Positions 32,263-40,220 of a DNA stretch of 44,200 bases are shown here, piece by piece. Every line of letters starts with the position of its first letter. Positions within the stretch are counted from its first letter, which is position 1. Where the stretch lies: assembly GCA_938084555.1 (NCBI GenBank), contig CALKFR010000018.1, positions 1-44,200 of the forward strand, written 5' to 3'. Under the pieces are notes generated by a model. That model was not told where the DNA came from, made no database searches, and saw only the letters and a list, made by a program, of their open reading frames with translations. Both the position numbers and the translations under genes were made by a program. Origin of the DNA: an uncultured Flavobacteriaceae bacterium. GTDB lineage: Bacteria; Bacteroidota; Bacteroidia; Flavobacteriales; Flavobacteriaceae.

Positions 32263-33324
32263 TTAACTTACGAAATCGATTTCTTTATGAAAAAAATGAC
32301 TAGAAATATCGATATTAGCTTTTTTAGGAATGAATTTAACTTCAGAATTTTCTAATATTTCTTCAAATTGAAATGCTTCATTTGGCTTATCTGAATAAGT
32401 GTGTAATAAATCTCTAAAAAAATCATTATTTTCAGGTATGTCAAAATACGATTTAAAATCATTAAAACAGTTTGTTAAGCTAATATGATATAACCCTTGA
32501 AGTATAGATATAAAAGTAAATTCTCTTACTTTTTCTCTTTGATAGTCTTCTTTATGGTGACCAGATTCAATAAGTACTGTGGGGTAGCCAAGCTTTTGAA
32601 AATTATCACCCGTTGCAGTTGGATAGAAAGAATCAGTATATCTTCCAACATGCTTTGGAATAATTTGTTGTAAAAGTGTATTCATTGCAACAATAATATT
32701 CATAGTTATCTTTCTGGTCTTTGTTACTTTTCTTGTTTCTTCCTCTGAAGGAGCTAAAAATGAAATTGTAGCAGGATTTGTTGTGCCTTCAACACCAAAA
32801 ATAGTACGTTGATCATGAAGGTTAAAACAAAATTCGGGGGTAAAATCTTCAAGAATCTTTCTCAATAATTTACTTTCTCTAGCTTTTGTTTCAACCGCAT
32901 CTCTATTGAGGTCTACTCCATTAGCGTTGAGTCTTGTGTAATATTCTGCTCCATCTGGATTAAGTATCGGAATAATTTTTATGGTGCAACTAGACAGAAT
33001 TTGATTGACAATCTTGTGATCAGAAGTATTTATAAAATTAATTAAATCTATGACAGATTTTGTGCCTGTACTCTCATTACCATGCATTTGTGTCCAAATA
33101 AGTATTTTTTTGGCACCATTACCAACTTTTATTTGATAAATATTTCTATTCTCCTCTGATTTTCCAATTTTTTTATATGATATTCTCGAGGAGTTATTTG
33201 TTATTGATAGGCACTTTTCAATATCATTACTTGTAATGTATCTTCCTTTAACAGATATATCTTTATATTTTTTAGCAAATTTTGTTGCTAAGTGGGTATT
33301 TATTATTGTATTTATATTGCTCAT
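32263..33324 (-). CDS. M14-family zinc carboxypeptidase
   Basis: 353 residues from the ATG at 33324 (MSNINTIINTHL); earlier ATGs at 33330 and 33351 flank or precede the promoter element at 33334-33341. The zinc ligands are His81 and Glu84 (HGNE) and His170 (LHDQRT), with NPDGAE (122-127), VDLNRD and the catalytic Glu253 (IESGHH). No signal peptide is seen, so it appears cytoplasmic, though that is unusual for M14 peptidases. It should remove C-terminal residues or cut peptidoglycan-like peptides. It lies upstream of the Lrp regulator on the same strand. Confidence 0.88.
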   Translation of the reverse strand: MSNINTIINTHLATKFAKKYKDISVKGRYITSNDIEKCLSITNNSSRISYKKIGKSEENRNIYQIKVGNGAKKILIWTQMHGNESTGTKSVIDLINFINTSDHKIVNQILSSCTIKIIPILNPDGAEYYTRLNANGVDLNRDAVETKARESKLLRKILEDFTPEFCFNLHDQRTIFGVEGTTNPATISFLAPSEEETRKVTKTRKITMNIIVAMNTLLQQIIPKHVGRYTDSFYPTATGDNFQKLGYPTVLIESGHHKEDYQREKVREFTFISILQGLYHISLTNCFNDFKSYFDIPENNDFFRDLLHTYSDKPNEAFQFEEILENSEVKFIPKKANIDISSHFFHKEIDFVS

Positions 33325-33333
33325 ATTCATGAA

Positions 33334-33341
33334 CAAAAATA
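33334..33341 (-). promoter_or_regulatory. -7 promoter element (TATTTTTG) at the M14 start
   Basis: On the minus strand TATTTTTG ends 9 bases before the ATG at 33324 and 3 before the ATG at 33330. The ATG at 33351 would lie upstream of transcription start, so a later start is preferred. Confidence 0.45.
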
Positions 33342-33658
33342 CAAGTTTCATTTAAGTATCATCTTAAATATTATTATAATTTTTATATTATTTAGGGTTA
33401 CATATGTTACCATTATTCCTCTATATTTATAACTATTGTAAACTTAATTATTTAAAATTACAATTGTAATTTTTTTCAAGTGTTAAGAATATTAGATCAG
33501 ATCATTTTTATTTTATAATTTAATAGAAATCAATATTTTACAACATTTATATAAAGCTTAGCTTTAATTAAAATAATGTATGAAGACACTTTTTATTTTA
33601 TTAAATTTGGAAACTAAACTTACGAAGTATACATTTGTAACTTAAATGATAGTTTACA
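33342..33658. other. Intergenic region between divergent genes, with palindromes
   Basis: About 317 bases without a gene. It holds a 20-bp perfect palindrome at 33454-33473 (AAAATTACAATTGTAATTTT, followed by more T residues), a 15-base near-palindrome at 33552-33566 (TAAAGCT T AGCTTTA) and the promoter of the XRE gene at the right end. These may be regulator-binding sites or, for the first, an RNA hairpin. Confidence 0.45.
33606..33637 (+). promoter_or_regulatory. Two-box promoter TTTG-N20-TACATTTG for the XRE gene
   Basis: TTTG at 33606-33609 and TACATTTG at 33630-33637, 20 bases apart, match the full Bacteroidetes promoter. The -7 element ends 21 bases before the ATG at 33659. It is the best complete promoter in the window. 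Confidence 0.65.
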
Positions 33659-33667
33659 ATGGTAAAC
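33652..33667 (+). promoter_or_regulatory. Inverted repeat with the XRE start codon in its loop
   Basis: GTTTAC (33652-33657) and GTAAAC (33662-33667) are perfect inverted repeats enclosing AATG, which contains the start codon of the XRE gene. It could be an operator for autoregulation or a hairpin that limits translation. Confidence 0.4.
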
Positions 33668-34021
33668 AAGGTGGATTTTACAAATAGGTTAAAAAAAATA
33701 CTTGAAAATCATCAATTAACAGCATCTTTATTTGCAGACAAAATTGGTGTTCAACGCTCTAGTATATCCCATATATTATCTGGAAGAAACAAGCCTAGTT
33801 TAGACTTTATTTTAAAAGTTACTAATGCATTTGATGATATAGATATTCATTGGTTGTTAAATGGTAAGGGTCATTATCCAAAAGGCATAGATCTTAACAC
33901 ATCAAAATCACCAATACATAAAGTTTTAGTTTCTGAAAAAACTATAAAACAGACAAAAAAAATGGAAAGAATCGTTGTATTTTATAATGATGGCACTTTT
34001 GATGAGTTTACAAAAGAATAA
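33659..34021 (+). CDS. XRE-family helix-turn-helix regulator
   Basis: 120 residues. The HTH_3 domain spans about 5-63: LTASLFADKIGVQRSSISHI shows the two helices, then LSGRNKPSLDFILKVTNAF and the typical HWLLNGKGHYP end. A short C-terminal part (about 75-120) ends FYNDGTFDEFTKE and may bind a ligand or make dimers. No toxin gene is beside it. It is tail-to-tail with the M1 aminopeptidase with no spacer. The inverted repeat on its start codon suggests control of its own expression. Confidence 0.88.
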   Translation: MVNKVDFTNRLKKILENHQLTASLFADKIGVQRSSISHILSGRNKPSLDFILKVTNAFDDIDIHWLLNGKGHYPKGIDLNTSKSPIHKVLVSEKTIKQTKKMERIVVFYNDGTFDEFTKE

Positions 34022-36484
34022 TTATTGAATTAATTTAGCAATTCCAGTCCTTATTATTTCTATATTTTGATGTTTATTTGATAGGTTCACTTTTTTTTGT
34101 TTCTCTACCATTTGCCGCAAAAGACTAATACCAACCTGATGAAAATTATACTGCCTGTATTGGTTACCTTTTATAACAACATCATTAACTAAATTTCTAA
34201 TGGCCTCGCTATTATTACTACTAGCTATTTGTTGGTATGCATTTTTATAGATTTCTTGAATCTTAGGATTATTATTTAAATACATTCCAGCTAGGACGTT
34301 ATTGGCTATAAATGCCATTTCGCTATCATCTTTTTCTTCTATATATATTCGTGTTAATGGCGTAGCAATAATATTTTTCACCTCTATTGGTAATTCTTTA
34401 GACTTTTTTACTGCATACTCCTTGTCAACGTAATACATTGCAACCAAAGCTTTACCAACAACACTGAAAGAATCACTATTTAGAGCATTTAAAAAAACAG
34501 GCTTTAGTTCGGGCTCTGTTAATTTACCAAGAGTTTCTATAGCTGAAGCCTGGACAAGTGTTTTAGGGTCATTGGAAGCTATCATTTTTATGGTATTAAT
34601 AGCCGATTTTTTTGACCATTTATTAATCAAGTTAATTTGCTCTAAAGCTAATATTCTTATTTTGTAAAAATCATCGCTTAAAGCTTCATTAATAGCATTA
34701 AAGGCTTGTTTTTGATCTTGTTTTTCTGCAACCTTTAATAAAGCCTCTCTTTTGTGTACATAATTTTCAGCATTTCTAAGTTGAAAAATATAATCACTTA
34801 AAACTTTATTTTCGGAAAAATCAGCCAATAATACACCATCTGCATTTACTTGAATCAAATCAGGGCTTTTACTTTCATAAACAAACTTAAAAGAACTGTC
34901 TCTACTATCTACAAAAACATGATGTCTAGTTTTTGTACCATTTTCAAAAATATCAATGGCTATTGGAAATTTAAACTCATTGCTTTGGGTTTGAACAAAA
35001 TTTATTGTTACTGTTTTTTCCAAGGAATTATAATCATAAGAAACTTGAATATTAGGGTGTCCAGCACCGTAAAACCACTGATTAAAAAACCACTGTAAGT
35101 CTCTACCACTAACTTCTTCCATTGCTAAGCGCAACTGAGAAACTTCTGCAGTTTTATATTGATGTGTGATTAAATATTTTTTCAAACCTGAAAAGAATGC
35201 TTGATCTCCTAAGTAGTTTCTTAACATATGAAGAATCGCTCCTCCCTTATTATAACTAATAAGATCGAACATATCTTCTTTGTCTTTATAATAATAGCGT
35301 ACTAATTTTTTTTCATGATTATTGGCATCACTTAAATAAGGTTTTGTGTTTTCAAAAAGATGTGCATCTGCATTAGTTTTACCGTACTTATATTCTCTCC
35401 ACAAGTACTGACTATAATTTGCAAATGATTCATTAAGGGCGAGATTACTCCAACTTTCAGTTGTGACCAGATTTCCAAACCAATGATGAAAAATTTCATG
35501 AGCAATTGTATTCTCTTGTCTATTTTCATCAATTAATTGCCCTTCCATTTGATAAGCAGATTCACCATGAATAACGGCAGTAGTGTTTTCCATTGCTCCA
35601 CTAACATAATCTCTAGCTACTATTTGACTATACTTATTCCATGGATAATCAACGCCAAGTTTATTCTCGAAAAAACCAATCATTTCTGGTGTGAGTCCAA
35701 AAATTTTTCGAGCTAAGGATGCATATTTTTTCTCAACATAGTAGTTTACAGGAATATTTTTATAAGAGTCTTGAATTACTTCATACTCGCCTACTCCCAT
35801 AAAAAATAAGTAGGGTGCATGTTTTTGATCAAATTTCCAATAATCTGTTCTATTAGTCCCTTCAACTTTTTGACTAATTAGTGCTCCGTTTGAAAGTGTT
35901 TTAAATTTATTAGGAACCGTTATGTAAATTTCTTGACTTGTTTTTTGGTTAGGTGAATCTATGGTTGGAAACCAACAACTGCTTGCCTCTGTTTCACCTT
36001 GAGTCCAAATTTGAGTGGGTTTATTTACTTCAGCTCCTGTTGGATTAATAAAATATAGACCCTTTGCTGATGAAATTGCAGCACTTCCTTTTTCTTTAAC
36101 TTTTTCAGGCCTAGCAGTATATTTTAAATATAAGGTATAACTATCTTCTTTTGTATATTCATTTTGAAGATCTATTACCAATTGATTACCATCATAAGTA
36201 AAATCTAAATTTTTACCATTTAAACTCACCCCATGAATAATCATTGCTTTTGCATCTAGAACAACTTGTTTTGTTGGATAAAAATGCGGTTTTAGAGTAA
36301 GCCATTCTTCACCATTTAACTCCTTTTTATCAAAATTAAAGCTAACTTTTAGTTTTGTGTGAACTAGGTTGTTTATTTTATCTCTTTCTTTTCTGTAAAT
36401 AGAAGTAGGATCTTGTATTTGAGAAGATATAGAAAAACACGATAAAAATAAAATGACAACAAATAATAACCTTTGCAACCTCAT
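34022..36484 (-). CDS. M1-family aminopeptidase
   Basis: 820 residues with a signal peptide (about 1-22). The M1 catalytic set is complete: exopeptidase motif GAMEN (296-300), zinc ligands His329 and His333 with catalytic Glu330 (HEIFH), and Glu352 as the third ligand (HEXXH-x18-E). The C-terminal part from about 560 is alpha-helical with HEAT-like repeats. It should trim N-terminal residues from peptides in the periplasm. Length and order match the usual flavobacterial enzyme. A -7 element (36502-36509) gives it a separate promoter. Confidence 0.94.
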   Translation of the reverse strand: MRLQRLLFVVILFLSCFSISSQIQDPTSIYRKERDKINNLVHTKLKVSFNFDKKELNGEEWLTLKPHFYPTKQVVLDAKAMIIHGVSLNGKNLDFTYDGNQLVIDLQNEYTKEDSYTLYLKYTARPEKVKEKGSAAISSAKGLYFINPTGAEVNKPTQIWTQGETEASSCWFPTIDSPNQKTSQEIYITVPNKFKTLSNGALISQKVEGTNRTDYWKFDQKHAPYLFFMGVGEYEVIQDSYKNIPVNYYVEKKYASLARKIFGLTPEMIGFFENKLGVDYPWNKYSQIVARDYVSGAMENTTAVIHGESAYQMEGQLIDENRQENTIAHEIFHHWFGNLVTTESWSNLALNESFANYSQYLWREYKYGKTNADAHLFENTKPYLSDANNHEKKLVRYYYKDKEDMFDLISYNKGGAILHMLRNYLGDQAFFSGLKKYLITHQYKTAEVSQLRLAMEEVSGRDLQWFFNQWFYGAGHPNIQVSYDYNSLEKTVTINFVQTQSNEFKFPIAIDIFENGTKTRHHVFVDSRDSSFKFVYESKSPDLIQVNADGVLLADFSENKVLSDYIFQLRNAENYVHKREALLKVAEKQDQKQAFNAINEALSDDFYKIRILALEQINLINKWSKKSAINTIKMIASNDPKTLVQASAIETLGKLTEPELKPVFLNALNSDSFSVVGKALVAMYYVDKEYAVKKSKELPIEVKNIIATPLTRIYIEEKDDSEMAFIANNVLAGMYLNNNPKIQEIYKNAYQQIASSNNSEAIRNLVNDVVIKGNQYRQYNFHQVGISLLRQMVEKQKKVNLSNKHQNIEIIRTGIAKLIQ

Positions 36485-36501
36485 ATATTATGTATATTAT
36501 T

Positions 36502-36509
36502 CAAAAATA
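36502..36509 (-). promoter_or_regulatory. -7 promoter element (TATTTTTG) for the M1 aminopeptidase gene
   Basis: On the minus strand TATTTTTG lies 17 bases before the ATG at 36484. No clear TTG box is seen upstream. Confidence 0.4.
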
Positions 36510-36596
36510 CTAAATAAAAAAAAAGGAGTTGTTAATCCCTAGTTAAAAGAAAAACAGATATCATTCAATATAAGTTTTAATGATTTATAATTGACA

Positions 36597-37136
36597 TTAG
36601 TTTATCGAATCAAAAACTTGCTTAAGTTGCTGAAGACCAAACTGTTTGGGATCAATTTTTATATAGCTTGCCAGTTGTGAAATTTTAGTTGGATTCATAT
36701 TTTTACCATTAACCCTGGCTATACCTACTCCTATTTGTTTAGAATAACCAAACACAATTACTTCATTAATATCATTGGCATCTCCATTATAGTATATAGA
36801 AATTCTCACTCCATTCATATCCATTTTCATTAATTTTTTATACAAAGATGAATTATTAAGTATTTGAGAAATTTCTTTTTTTTCGGTTTCGTAATTCTCT
36901 TTATTGTTTAGATATGGAAGCCCTAATAAATTGATTTTTTTAATACTCTGATAGGATTCTTTTACATCATTGGGCAGTTTATTTGTAGTTAATTGGATGA
37001 AGCTCATTGGTAAATCTACAGACATGAATCCAGGTTTATCTTGATTATCAACCATGTAGGACTGTATAGATTTTTGTTTGTTGCTACACGAAATGAATAG
37101 GGATAAAACAGACAAAATAATAACTATTTTTTTCAT
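36597..37136 (-). CDS. DUF4252-like lipoprotein
   Basis: 179 residues with lipid Cys17 (LFISCSNK). The body resembles the DUF4252 proteins found behind ECF sigma-factor genes in Bacteroidota; it has the same layout as the upstream gene (a short hydrophobic start, mixed alpha/beta, a Met-Asp-Met-Asn-Gly-Val segment near 105) but only weak sequence identity. Function unknown; in this operon it is probably an envelope-located product controlled with or by the sigma factor. It begins 2 bases after the upstream stop. Confidence 0.75.
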   Translation of the reverse strand: MKKIVIILSVLSLFISCSNKQKSIQSYMVDNQDKPGFMSVDLPMSFIQLTTNKLPNDVKESYQSIKKINLLGLPYLNNKENYETEKKEISQILNNSSLYKKLMKMDMNGVRISIYYNGDANDINEVIVFGYSKQIGVGIARVNGKNMNPTKISQLASYIKIDPKQFGLQQLKQVFDSIN

Positions 37137-37138
37137 AT

Positions 37139-37651
37139 TTAGTTTTTGTTAGTTAAAGTATCTACAAGAGTAGACATCTTATTAATATCGATACTTCCAG
37201 TCAATGAAATAATCATGGCTTTAGACATTCCATTAGTTTTTTTATCAATTCCTTTAACTAACATAAGAACCTCGCTTACCAAATCTTTCATTGATGTTTT
37301 CTTCACATAGATCCAAACTTTTGAGTCGTCCTCTTTTAACCTCATTAACTCAGTTAATTGTTTAACCTTAACTTCACTTTTAACCATATTTTCCATCTGA
37401 ACTGCAATTTCATGTTCATCAGTGGAGAAGGTTTTAAATTCGTTTAAATCATTAATCATTTTAAAGACTTTAGTCATTTCATTACCCCCTTTATCATTCT
37501 CAAAATTAAACTTTGATATAATTTCAAAGGCATCTTTATTAATAACTACAGACATGACTCCATCCATGTCCTCTAATTTGTCAAAAATTGACTGCCCATA
37601 ACTTAATGTTGATATAATTGCAAAAGCAATTAAAAGAATTGTTTTTTTCAT
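37139..37651 (-). CDS. Exported DUF4252-domain protein
   Basis: 170 residues with a cleavable signal peptide (1-20, ending SYGQ). The mature part starts FDKLEDMDGVMSVVINKDAFE, typical of DUF4252 proteins, and continues with Lys-rich helices and a beta segment (TVYVKK-like IYVKKTSMKDL). The function of the family is not known. It sits between the small membrane protein (10 bases upstream) and the DUF4252-like lipoprotein, in the sigma-factor operon. Confidence 0.82.
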   Translation of the reverse strand: MKKTILLIAFAIISTLSYGQSIFDKLEDMDGVMSVVINKDAFEIISKFNFENDKGGNEMTKVFKMINDLNEFKTFSTDEHEIAVQMENMVKSEVKVKQLTELMRLKEDDSKVWIYVKKTSMKDLVSEVLMLVKGIDKKTNGMSKAMIISLTGSIDINKMSTLVDTLTNKN

Positions 37652-37661
37652 TGTATTTTAT

Positions 37662-38102
37662 TTATTCATTTCTATTTATATTTAAAACTTTATTTAATGT
37701 ATCCTCATACACAAATAACTTTTTAAATGATTGATTTCCCTTGTTTAGATTAGTAGACACTAGCTTTAACCCTTTTGTAACTGCTGCTAAAGTATTTAAT
37801 GCTTCGTTTTTCTCCTGATATTCTCTAAACTTTATATTTCCCACATAGATACCCAGCAAAAGTAATACACTCGCAGCAATAGACATCCAAGAATAATTCT
37901 TAGTTATTGTCATAAAACCTTTTTTAACAGTAGATGTATCATTTTTACTAGCTTTAAAGTATGAGAAAATATGTTCATATTCTTTTAAGTGTGCTGGAAC
38001 TTTTTTAGATAAGAAATATGTTCTTAAAATAGCTTCCTCCCTCAGAGTTGTTTCAGCATTTTCATATTTTACTAATAATTTTTCTACCTCAATTAAGTCC
38101 AT
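37662..38102 (-). CDS. One-pass membrane protein, possible anti-sigma partner
   Basis: 146 residues. An N-terminal cytoplasmic part of about 68 residues (EKLLVKYENAETTLREEAIL) is followed by one membrane helix (about 73-92, SIAASVLLLLGIYVG) and a C-terminal helical part facing the periplasm. This is the layout of anti-sigma factors, but I see no zinc motif or clear ASD domain. The gene overlaps the sigma-factor gene by 14 bases, so the two are translationally coupled. An anti-sigma role is inferred from position and topology. Confidence 0.65.
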   Translation of the reverse strand: MDLIEVEKLLVKYENAETTLREEAILRTYFLSKKVPAHLKEYEHIFSYFKASKNDTSTVKKGFMTITKNYSWMSIAASVLLLLGIYVGNIKFREYQEKNEALNTLAAVTKGLKLVSTNLNKGNQSFKKLFVYEDTLNKVLNINRNE

Positions 38103-38598
38103 GGTTATGTTGTTTTTTGAGTTGTTCTCTAATTGTTTTTCTTGCTCTAGATAGTGAAACTCTTACGGCTGTTGGGTTCATTTGTGCTATGTTACATATT
38201 TCTTCAAAATCATACTCTTCTACATCACGTAATTGTATTATTAACCTTTGTTTATCAGGTAAATTTTTAATGAGTTGATGTACTTTATGAACACTGTCTA
38301 CATATTCTATTTTTTTTTCTAAACTTGTTTCATTTTCTTTATAATTGTTATGAATTAAATTTAAGTTATTAGCTTGTTTAGATTTTAATCTATCAAAACA
38401 ATAATTCTTAGTCATTGTCATTGCATAAGCTTCTGTATTTCTATAGGTAGCTAACTTATCTTTATTTTTCCATAATTTTAATAATAACTCCTGAGTAGCG
38501 TCCTCTGCTTCATCTATAGAAACTAACAACCTTTTTGCCAATCTAAAGACTTTATCTTTGAAGGGTAAAACTACTTTCAAAAAGTCAGACTCATTCAT
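38089..38598 (-). CDS. ECF-family RNA polymerase sigma factor
   Basis: 169 residues. Sigma region 2 covers about 10-75 (DATQELLLKLWKNKDKL, AYAMTMTKNYCFDRLKS) and region 4 about 110-160 (LPDKQRLIIQLRDVEEYDFEEIC, ALSRARKTIR-like VSLSRARKTIREQL). It should direct RNA polymerase to a small regulon, probably including this operon. The downstream genes encode a membrane protein and two DUF4252 proteins. CTTCGACGAAG, an 11-base palindrome, lies in the upstream region (38639-38649). Confidence 0.94.
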   Translation of the reverse strand: MNESDFLKVVLPFKDKVFRLAKRLLVSIDEAEDATQELLLKLWKNKDKLATYRNTEAYAMTMTKNYCFDRLKSKQANNLNLIHNNYKENETSLEKKIEYVDSVHKVHQLIKNLPDKQRLIIQLRDVEEYDFEEICNIAQMNPTAVRVSLSRARKTIREQLKKQHNHGLN

Positions 38599-38638
38599 TT
38601 TTAATAGTTTCTGTACTTTAATTATAAATACTTCAATT

Positions 38639-38649
38639 CTTCGACGAAG
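38639..38649. repeat. Palindrome between sigma-factor and S41 genes
   Basis: CTTCGACGAAG is a perfect 11-base palindrome (centre A) in the 134-base gap between the divergent sigma-factor gene and first S41-type gene. It is comparatively GC-rich for this spacer and could be an operator. No TAnnTTTG element is seen in this gap. Confidence 0.35.
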
Positions 38650-38732
38650 TACATTATATTTTGTTACATCAATAGATGAAAAAATACTAATTATATTTAA
38701 ATTGCGTTAATATTGTTATTGTAATACAAGTT

Positions 38733-40220
38733 ATGAAAGAAAAAATACTGAAACCTCTTATTTTAATTTTATTTATAAATCTTTGGTTGCAAGGCTGTGA
38801 TAAATCAGACAATGAATTGAATCCATCTGTTGAACTTCAAGATTTTGTTTGGAAGGGATTCAATGCCTACTATTTATACCAAGAAGATATAGATGATTTA
38901 TCGGATAGACGTTTTAGTTCTAATCAACAATTAGAGAGTTATCTGAGTGGTTTTGATTCTCCAGAATCGATTTTTAATTCATTAAAAAAGAGTACAGATT
39001 CAAGATCATTGTTAATAGAAAATTACGAAATCAATGATTTACCTTCACCTTCAAGAACTTCATTCACTACAGGGATGGAATTTGGACTCTTTAAAGACCC
39101 AAATGTATTAGACACCCTTATAGGACATGTATCTCATATTCTTCCAACTTCTCAAGCGTCAACTTTGAATCTGTTAAGAGGTGATTTTTTTTATGGAGTT
39201 ATAAATGAAGAAACTGATACCATTTTTTTACGAGAAGATAATTATAGAACTCTTTTAATAGATTATCCTCAAGACACCCTTAAATTACTGATGGCGTATT
39301 ATGACGGAGACTCATTAGCTAAAAACGATATAAGAGTAGATTTGGTAAAGCAAAATTATCAATACCCTCCCATATTATTAAACAAGGTGTTTAATCTTGG
39401 TGCTAAAAATGTAGGATATCTGTTGTATAATAATGATTTTTCTGATAATTATATAGAAGATTTAAATGCATCTATGTTAGAGTTTAAAAATCAATCTGTT
39501 AACGAATTAATTATTGACCTGAGATATGCTATAGGAAGCTATTCTAATGCAAAAACCATATCAGAAATTGCTTCAATGATTACTGGTCAATTTCCTGATG
39601 AAATATTATTCAAAGAAACCTGGAATAATAAATCTCAAATTTGGTTTGAACAAAATCAACCCGATTCACTTCTTACAAAATTTCCTTCAACTCTTCAAAA
39701 TAATTCATCTATCAATGGATTAAACCTTACAGATGTTTATATTATTCTTAATGGAAACAGTTTTTCTGGCTCATCAGCAACAGAATTACTAATGAATAGC
39801 CTAAAACCCTATATAAATGTTCATGTTTTAGGTAATAAAACTCAAGGAGATAATTTAGGGGCTATTTATTTATATGACTCTCCTGATTATAATGCTTTCA
39901 ATATCAATCCAAATCATACCTATTCGTTAAGACCCTCGGTATTAACATTTTCAAATAAGGAAAATGAAACCTATAATTCTGGAATTACACCAACTTTAGC
40001 TTTATGCCCTGTAGAGGACCCCTTAAATTTAGGAGAACTTGGAGAGGTATCAGATCCTTTACTAAATTTAACACTTTCTTATATTTCTACAGGAAATTTA
40101 GGTGTAAATTATCCATGTAATCCATTTGAATTAGAAATTATTTATAACTCAATAGATTCACAAAGAATTATAGATAAAGGAACTTATATAAAACAAGACT
40201 TACCAAATTTAGGACGATAA
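38733..40220 (+). CDS. S41-type peptidase-like lipoprotein, probably inactive
   Basis: 495 residues with lipid Cys22 (LQGCDKSDNE). An N-terminal helical segment and a PDZ-like middle part (about 140-215) precede an S41 tail-specific-protease-like domain. The nucleophile position Ser348 survives (SGSSATE), but the Lys expected 25 residues later is Asp373 (NKTQGD), and the oxyanion-region DLRYNGGG of its partner is changed to DLRYAIGS. It is therefore likely a dead paralogue, perhaps a binding or regulatory protein. It is fused by a TAATG stop/start overlap to the intact copy. Confidence 0.85.
   Translation: MKEKILKPLILILFINLWLQGCDKSDNELNPSVELQDFVWKGFNAYYLYQEDIDDLSDRRFSSNQQLESYLSGFDSPESIFNSLKKSTDSRSLLIENYEINDLPSPSRTSFTTGMEFGLFKDPNVLDTLIGHVSHILPTSQASTLNLLRGDFFYGVINEETDTIFLREDNYRTLLIDYPQDTLKLLMAYYDGDSLAKNDIRVDLVKQNYQYPPILLNKVFNLGAKNVGYLLYNNDFSDNYIEDLNASMLEFKNQSVNELIIDLRYAIGSYSNAKTISEIASMITGQFPDEILFKETWNNKSQIWFEQNQPDSLLTKFPSTLQNNSSINGLNLTDVYIILNGNSFSGSSATELLMNSLKPYINVHVLGNKTQGDNLGAIYLYDSPDYNAFNINPNHTYSLRPSVLTFSNKENETYNSGITPTLALCPVEDPLNLGELGEVSDPLLNLTLSYISTGNLGVNYPCNPFELEIIYNSIDSQRIIDKGTYIKQDLPNLGR

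Noticed and set aside
33325-33351. ATG at 33351 as start of the M14 peptidase
   Set aside because: The -7 element at 33334-33341 lies after it, so the transcript would not include that ATG.
33659-34021. Phage repressor or toxin-antitoxin antitoxin
   Set aside because: No phage genes or toxin gene lie next to it; a general XRE regulator is the safer call.
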